From Planktotalea sp. (lineage in GTDB: Bacteria; Pseudomonadota; Alphaproteobacteria; Rhodobacterales; Rhodobacteraceae), in the NCBI GenBank assembly GCA_024645145.1, contig JAHEGL010000108.1:1-19491 (forward strand): DNA of 19,491 bases, read 5' to 3'. The notes under the pieces are model-generated. The model had not been told where the DNA came from, searched no databases, and worked only from the letters and a program-made list of their open reading frames with translations. Of the stretch, positions 15,612 through 19,491 are shown in pieces; position 1 is the first letter of the stretch; every line of letters begins with the position of its first letter. The translations under genes were made by a program, and so were the position numbers.

Positions 15612-16832
15612 ATGACTGCGCCTAAAAAAGTCGTTTTGGCCTATTCCGGCGGCCTCGACACATCGATCATCTTGAAGTGGCTCGAAACGGAATACGGTTG
15701 CGAAGTAGTGACCTTCACAGCTGATCTTGGTCAAGGTGAAGAGTTAGAACCTGCACGCGCCAAGGCCGAGTTAATGGGCGTTAAGGACATCTACATTGAA
15801 GATGTGCGCGAAGAGTTTGTGCGCGACTTTGTCTTCCCTATGTTCAGAGCAAACGCCGTCTACGAAGGTTTGTACCTGCTTGGCACCTCGATCGCACGTC
15901 CCCTCATCTCAAAGCGCTTGATCGAAATCGCAAAGGAAGTTGGCGCCGACGCAATCGCGCATGGCGCAACGGGCAAAGGCAACGATCAAGTTCGTTTCGA
16001 ATTGGCTGCATACGCGCTGAACCCGGATATCAAAGTGATCGCGCCTTGGCGTGAGTGGGATTTGACGAGCCGGACAAAACTAATTGATTTTGCAGAGCAG
16101 CATCAGATTCCAATCGCCAAAGACAAGCGCGGCGAAGCGCCCTTTTCTGTAGATGCGAATTTGCTTCACACTTCGTCTGAGGGCAAAGTTCTCGAGGATC
16201 CAGCAGTTAGCGCGCCCGATTACGTGTATCAGCGCACCGTTGCACCAGAAGATGCGCCGAATGAGCCTGAGTTCATCGAAGTTGGGTTTGAGCGCGGTGA
16301 TGCTGTTTCGATCAACGGTGAAGCTTTGAGCCCAGCGAAAATCTTAACTAAGCTTAACGAGTTGGGTGGCAAACACGGGATTGGCCGTTTGGATTTCGTT
16401 GAAAACCGTTTTGTTGGCATGAAGTCACGCGGCATCTACGAAACGCCTGGCGGCTCTGTTTTGCTTGAAGCACATCGCGGTATCGAGCAAATTACACTCG
16501 ATAGTGGCGCAGGGCATCTCAAGGATAGCCTGATGCCACGCTACGCAGAGCTCATTTACAATGGCTTCTGGTTCAGCCCAGAACGCGAAATGCTGCAAGC
16601 AGCCATCGACAAAAGCCAAGAACATGTAACTGGCACAGTCCGCTTGAAACTTTACAAAGGCGCTGCGACATGTGTGGGCCGTTGGTCTGATCACAGCCTT
16701 TATTCAGAAGCACATGTGACCTTTGAAGATGACGCCGGTGCCTACGATCAAAAGGACGCTGCGGGCTTTATTCAACTGAATGCGCTACGCTTGAAACTAC
16801 TTGCATCACGTGACCGTCGTCTGAAAAAGTAG
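15612..16832 (+). CDS. argG: Argininosuccinate synthase
   Basis: A 406-residue cytosolic enzyme joining citrulline and aspartate, with ATP cleavage to AMP, to give argininosuccinate in arginine synthesis. The N-type ATP pyrophosphatase loop AYSGGLDTS is at residues 10-18, and the conserved [13 protein letters not shown] is at 118-130. The length is that of the usual bacterial type 1 enzyme. AAAGGA sits before the ATG. It is a single-gene plus-strand unit, ending three bases before the stop of the opposing sulfotransferase-like gene and followed by a clear intrinsic terminator. Confidence 0.97.
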   Translation: MTAPKKVVLAYSGGLDTSIILKWLETEYGCEVVTFTADLGQGEELEPARAKAELMGVKDIYIEDVREEFVRDFVFPMFRANAVYEGLYLLGTSIARPLISKRLIEIAKEVGADAIAHGATGKGNDQVRFELAAYALNPDIKVIAPWREWDLTSRTKLIDFAEQHQIPIAKDKRGEAPFSVDANLLHTSSEGKVLEDPAVSAPDYVYQRTVAPEDAPNEPEFIEVGFERGDAVSINGEALSPAKILTKLNELGGKHGIGRLDFVENRFVGMKSRGIYETPGGSVLLEAHRGIEQITLDSGAGHLKDSLMPRYAELIYNGFWFSPEREMLQAAIDKSQEHVTGTVRLKLYKGAATCVGRWSDHSLYSEAHVTFEDDAGAYDQKDAAGFIQLNALRLKLLASRDRRLKK

Positions 16833-16835
16833 ACA

Positions 16836-17549
16836 CTAAATAGAAACTTTGTGCGCTGCCAGTCTCTCATAGAGTGGCAGCGCTTTTTCGTTGATCAGAG
16901 CCAACTCACCACGCAATTCTGGCAGATCACCCTCCGCGCTTGCGAAACCTGAAGACCGATGCACCGCGTCATACCAGTGTTTTGCCCACACCCCGTCAAA
17001 CGGCTTTGGACCAACATCCCAGCTTAACATCGCGGCGTCCCACTCAAGCTCAAGCACGGCGCAAAGCGCGCGAAGGCTGGGTTCCGGATGAGCGCGTATG
17101 TCACTTGCGTCGATCACGATTACGCCTTTGCCCAGCGCAACAACCTGTTCAAAAATCTCTAGCTGCTGCTCAAAACCGATGTCTGCCAAACTTGGCGTAT
17201 CGTGTTTATTTGCCCAACTGACGAGAACTCTTGCCGGATGACGGATCAGAAAAACGTTATTAACCTTAGTTAACCAATCACGCTCGATGGTCGGCAACAT
17301 ATGCTGGGTCATGTGCTTTTGATAATGATGACCGCTTGGGTCACCTTCCAAAAGCGTCTTAATAACCGTCTTCGGATCGACACTTTGAGAAGCAATGACT
17401 TCATCCCGCATCGGGTGCGGTAAGCCAGTCTGCGCAAGATACGCTGCATAGAATGGTTCATCGACAACACGCGTATCAGCGCGACTGGCAAAGCTATACA
17501 TCAACGCTGTCGACAAGTTACGCGGACCAGACCACATGGCAATTTTCAC
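16836..17549 (-). CDS. Sulfotransferase-like P-loop protein
   Basis: A 237-residue protein of the sulfotransferase superfamily. The 5'-phosphosulfate-type loop SGPRNLST is at residues 7-14, and a second conserved segment, FLIRHPARVLVSW, corresponds to the 3'-phosphate-binding region. Enzymes of this fold move sulfate from PAPS, but this small group has no established substrate that I know of. The start is the GTG at 17549: AAGGAG lies at 17556-17561, six bases upstream, and the protein then begins MKIAMWSGPRN at the usual distance from the loop. The longer frame (to 17633) and the ATG at 17564 would put the ribosome site inside the gene. The last codons contain the argG terminator on the other strand. 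Divergent from msrA. Confidence 0.82.
   Translation of the reverse strand: MKIAMWSGPRNLSTALMYSFASRADTRVVDEPFYAAYLAQTGLPHPMRDEVIASQSVDPKTVIKTLLEGDPSGHHYQKHMTQHMLPTIERDWLTKVNNVFLIRHPARVLVSWANKHDTPSLADIGFEQQLEIFEQVVALGKGVIVIDASDIRAHPEPSLRALCAVLELEWDAAMLSWDVGPKPFDGVWAKHWYDAVHRSSGFASAEGDLPELRGELALINEKALPLYERLAAHKVSI
16853..16888 (+). terminator. Intrinsic terminator of argG, inside the antisense gene
   Basis: A perfect 9-bp stem, GCGCTGCCA (16853-16861) with TGGCAGCGC (16875-16883), is followed directly by TTTTT (16884-16888). Within the loop, CTCT and AGAG can extend the helix around a CAT loop, leaving GT bulged. It begins 21 bp after the argG stop. On the minus strand the same bases encode residues of the sulfotransferase-like C-terminus (around ALPLYERLAA). 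Confidence 0.85.
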
Positions 17550-17696
17550 AAAGCTCTCCTTCATTTCAATCAAAAGGTACGCGCTGTAACGAAACAGGCC
17601 AATCAGTAAAGTCCGCTCACCAAGCCGTGACATTGCATGACATCCGATTGATTACGCAAGGCTGCTGGCGTTAGCGTCAACGAAAGGAGTTCAGTC
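17550..17696. promoter_or_regulatory. Divergent control region, sulfotransferase-like gene / msrA
   Basis: A 147-bp gap between divergent starts. It holds AAGGAG (17556-17561, minus) for the GTG start of the sulfotransferase-like gene and AAAGGAG (17683-17689, plus) for msrA. A direct repeat TGACAT occurs at 17628-17633 and 17638-17643, one helical turn apart, which might be an operator. No confident -35/-10 pair is seen. Confidence 0.4.
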
Positions 17697-18359
17697 ATGT
17701 TTCAACTAAAGAAAATCAAACCCGTCATTCTCGCGACACTGATCGCCATAGGTCTTTCGGTTCATTCCCAGCCTGCCCAAGCGGCCGGTACAGAAGCTTT
17801 GACCGTCGCAGGTGGATGCTTCTGGTGTGTTGAGAGTGATTTTGAACGCGTGCCTGGTGTGAAGGAAGTCATCTCTGGCTACACAGGCGGCAAGACCAAA
17901 AATCCAACGTATAAAGATGTGACAAAGGGTGGTTCAGGACACTACGAAGCGGTTCAAATCCAATTCGACCCTGACAAAGTTTCGCGGGATCAACTTTTGA
18001 ATATGTTTTTCCGCTCATTCGATCCTACGGATACTGGTGGACAGTTTTGTGATCGCGTTGAAAGCTATCGCACTGCCATTTTCGTCTCTAATAACGCACA
18101 AAGCGCTTCTGCTAACGCTGCCAAGCAAGCCGCGCAGAATGCGTTGGGCCAAAAAATTGTAACGCCAATTCTGCAAGCAAGTCAGTTCTACACCGCAGAG
18201 GACTATCACCAAGACTATTATAAAGGCACCAAGCGTGTGCTCACGCGGTTTGGCGCAATCAAGCAATCAGATGCTTACAAACGCTACCGCAAAGGATGCG
18301 GGCGGGATGCGCGTGTGAAACAGCTTTGGGGTGACGCAGCACCCTTTGTTTCTAACTAA
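17697..18359 (+). CDS. msrA: Exported peptide-methionine (S)-S-oxide reductase MsrA
   Basis: A 220-residue methionine sulfoxide reductase that repairs the S-epimer in oxidised proteins. The first 29 residues form a Sec signal peptide (lysine-rich start, ILATLIAIGL core, cleavage near AQA-A), so the enzyme should act in the periplasm. The catalytic motif GCFWC has C41 as nucleophile and a second cysteine, C44. GHYEAV (81-86), QFCDR with C118, and YHQDYY (170-175) are family hallmarks. C201 near the end could be the resolving cysteine. A periplasmic form needs an electron source across the membrane, and none is encoded nearby. AAAGGAG lies seven bases before the ATG. Its tail overlaps the ribokinase tail by eight bases. 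Confidence 0.95.
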   Translation: MFQLKKIKPVILATLIAIGLSVHSQPAQAAGTEALTVAGGCFWCVESDFERVPGVKEVISGYTGGKTKNPTYKDVTKGGSGHYEAVQIQFDPDKVSRDQLLNMFFRSFDPTDTGGQFCDRVESYRTAIFVSNNAQSASANAAKQAAQNALGQKIVTPILQASQFYTAEDYHQDYYKGTKRVLTRFGAIKQSDAYKRYRKGCGRDARVKQLWGDAAPFVSN

Positions 18360-19224
18360 TTCCTGAAAATTCCTCGACCTCTTTTAGGTCGGGGATCACA
18401 TCTGCGGTGCCCATACGGGTGACCATCAACGCCGCTGCCCTCATCGCGAGAGAGATGGATTGACCCATCGTTAAACCGCGATCCAATCCAGCCAACACAT
18501 ACCCTGTGTACGTATCACCAGCCCCTGTGGTATCAACCGGTTCAACCGCAATCGCGTCAAAGTGCTGATCAGTGCCATCGCCAATCCAACGCGCACCGTC
18601 AGAGCCAAGAGTGATAATGATGTCCGCGACATCCAGTTCTTCAATCGGCATGCCCAGCGCTTTTTCCAATTGTTGTGCTTCAACAGCGTTCAAGATCAAG
18701 AAATCAAGGTATGGCAAAACCGCTTTAACTGCATTGGCGTCAAAGGGTGCAGCAGCATAGCAGACCCGAAAGCCCAATTTAGAGCCTATTTCAGCCGCGA
18801 CAGCCTGAGCGTTCGTTTCGTTTTGTGTAACCAGAATGTCGCCAGCATTTCCAGCGCTCAGCACATTGGCAACCATGTCTTCTGAAATCGCCTGATTGGC
18901 ACCTGCAAAGAGCGTAATTGCATTTTCACCAGCATCTTCAACATTGATTATCGCATGACCTGTTGGCACGTCCAACTCAACGATATGACGCGTATCGACA
19001 CCATACTCTAACAATCGGTTTCGCGCCCAAAGACCATCGGACCCAATGGCACCAATATGCGCCACATGACTGCCCGCGCGCGCGGCTGCGACGGACATGT
19101 TGGCGCCCTTTCCACCCAAGCCCGTTTGCAGCGATGTCACCGCAAGCGTTTCACCTGGTCCCGGCAAATGCGGCGCACGGTAAACGTGATCAGCATTAAT
19201 CGAGCCAAGGTTAAAAATCGTCAT
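18352..19224 (-). CDS. rbsK: Ribokinase (PfkB family)
   Basis: A 290-residue sugar kinase, most like ribokinase, which makes ribose 5-phosphate from ribose and ATP. LGSINADHV at residues 6-14 matches the ribokinase substrate motif including D12. GLGGKGAN is at 35-42, the N-x-x-E motif NAVE at 179-182, and the anion-hole/catalytic segment DTTGAGDT at 231-238 with base D237. The ATG at 19224 is preferred to the TTG just before it; AAGGA lies six bases upstream. It follows maeB by 18 bp on the same strand. No ribose transport genes are in view, so another pentose or nucleoside substrate remains possible. The final codons contain a hairpin. Confidence 0.9.
   Translation of the reverse strand: MTIFNLGSINADHVYRAPHLPGPGETLAVTSLQTGLGGKGANMSVAAARAGSHVAHIGAIGSDGLWARNRLLEYGVDTRHIVELDVPTGHAIINVEDAGENAITLFAGANQAISEDMVANVLSAGNAGDILVTQNETNAQAVAAEIGSKLGFRVCYAAAPFDANAVKAVLPYLDFLILNAVEAQQLEKALGMPIEELDVADIIITLGSDGARWIGDGTDQHFDAIAVEPVDTTGAGDTYTGYVLAGLDRGLTMGQSISLAMRAAALMVTRMGTADVIPDLKEVEEFSGIS
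18372..18394 (-). terminator. Hairpin at the rbsK/msrA convergent junction, possible terminator
   Basis: CCTCGACCT (18372-18380) pairs with AGGTCGGGG (18386-18394), nine pairs including one G-T wobble, around a five-base loop. Reading the minus strand it is followed by AATTTTC, a weak T-tract, inside the last codons of rbsK. Reading the plus strand it lies 12 bp after the msrA stop but lacks a T-tract. It could be a weak terminator for rbsK or a 3'-end stabiliser for the msrA transcript. Confidence 0.45.
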
Positions 19225-19242
19225 CAAGTGTCCTTCGCTGCG

Positions 19243-19491
19243 TTAGCCAACCTTACAAGACGCAAGTACTGCCATGTTCAGAATGTCATTCGCAGTCGAG
19301 TTGGTCGAGCAAATCTGAATCGACTTGTCGATCCCGCTCAAGATTGGTCCAATCACAGTAGCCCCCGCAAGTTCCTGCATCAATTTTACCGAAATGCTCG
19401 CAGAGTGGCGCGCAGGAACAACGAGAATATTCGCAGGACCGCTCAAACGAGAGAAGGGATATTGCTCTGCCGATTTCGCATTCAGCGCGAC
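19243..19491 (-). CDS. maeB: NADP-dependent malic enzyme, C-terminal fragment
   Basis: Only the last 82 codons are in the window; the gene enters from the right edge in frame. The segment reads ALNAKSAEQYPFSRLSGPAN, then PARHSASISVKLMQ, ELAGATVIGPILSGIDKSIQI and NDILNMAVLAS. This is the end of the phosphotransacetylase-like domain that forms the C-terminal half of large bacterial MaeB proteins. A stand-alone phosphate acetyltransferase is possible, but the HSASIS and GPxLxGxDKxxQI pattern fits MaeB better. MaeB converts malate to pyruvate plus CO2 with NADP reduction. rbsK follows 18 bp downstream, possibly in the same transcript. Confidence 0.85.
   Translation of the reverse strand, partial: VALNAKSAEQYPFSRLSGPANILVVPARHSASISVKLMQELAGATVIGPILSGIDKSIQICSTNSTANDILNMAVLASCKVG

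Overview
This looks like an ordinary, compact stretch of chromosome from a marine alphaproteobacterium, most likely a Rhodobacterales (Roseobacter-group) species. I infer this from several things: the NavAb/NavMs-type sodium channel, the style of the Hsp33, CCA-adding enzyme and CoA-type Nudix proteins, the receiver-PP2C fusion beside an Hpt protein, the mid-range GC content, and the tight gene packing. No genus can be named from the sequence alone. I see no tRNA, rRNA, CRISPR array, insertion sequence, phage gene or replication origin. No stretch longer than about 300 bases lacks a gene.

Layout from left to right. (1) 1-2062 is an envelope patch: the start of a small secreted protein, a Tat-exported L,D-transpeptidase-fold protein, a CAP-domain lipoprotein and a second, lipoprotein-type L,D-transpeptidase-fold protein. 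(2) 2141-11184 is eight genes in a row on the minus strand, read in the order hslO (Hsp33), CoA-type Nudix hydrolase, cca, LysE-type exporter, two halves of a heterodimeric ABC exporter, an RlmD/TrmA-type RNA methyltransferase, and a voltage-gated sodium channel. Junctions here are 4-8 bp overlaps or gaps of 15-27 bp, so much of the run is probably co-transcribed. (3) 11261-13439 holds a second Nudix hydrolase (+), a receiver-PP2C phosphatase (-) and a divergent Hpt protein (+), a likely phosphorelay/partner-switching module without its kinase. (4) 13441-16832 holds ilvA followed by a short-chain dehydrogenase (-), divergent from argG (+). (5) 16836-19491 holds a sulfotransferase-like P-loop protein (-), an exported MsrA (+), ribokinase (-), and the 3' end of maeB (NADP-malic enzyme, -), which runs off the right edge.

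The most distinctive structural feature is how genes meet tail to tail. All five convergent pairs have stop codons 0, 1 or 3 bp apart, or overlap by 8 or 14 bp. This leaves no room for ordinary intergenic terminators. At argG the solution is visible: a GC-rich hairpin with a T-tract lies inside the C-terminal codons of the opposing sulfotransferase-like gene. Several start codons are better placed downstream of the longest reading frame. Two are GTG codons set by a strong Shine-Dalgarno sequence that lies inside the longer frame.

I found no convincing new defence or mobile system. The observations most worth a second look are the Hpt/receiver-PP2C pair (including an apparent Asp-to-Gly change in the phosphatase metal motif), the terminator embedded in an antisense gene, and the L,D-transpeptidase / CAP / L,D-transpeptidase cluster.
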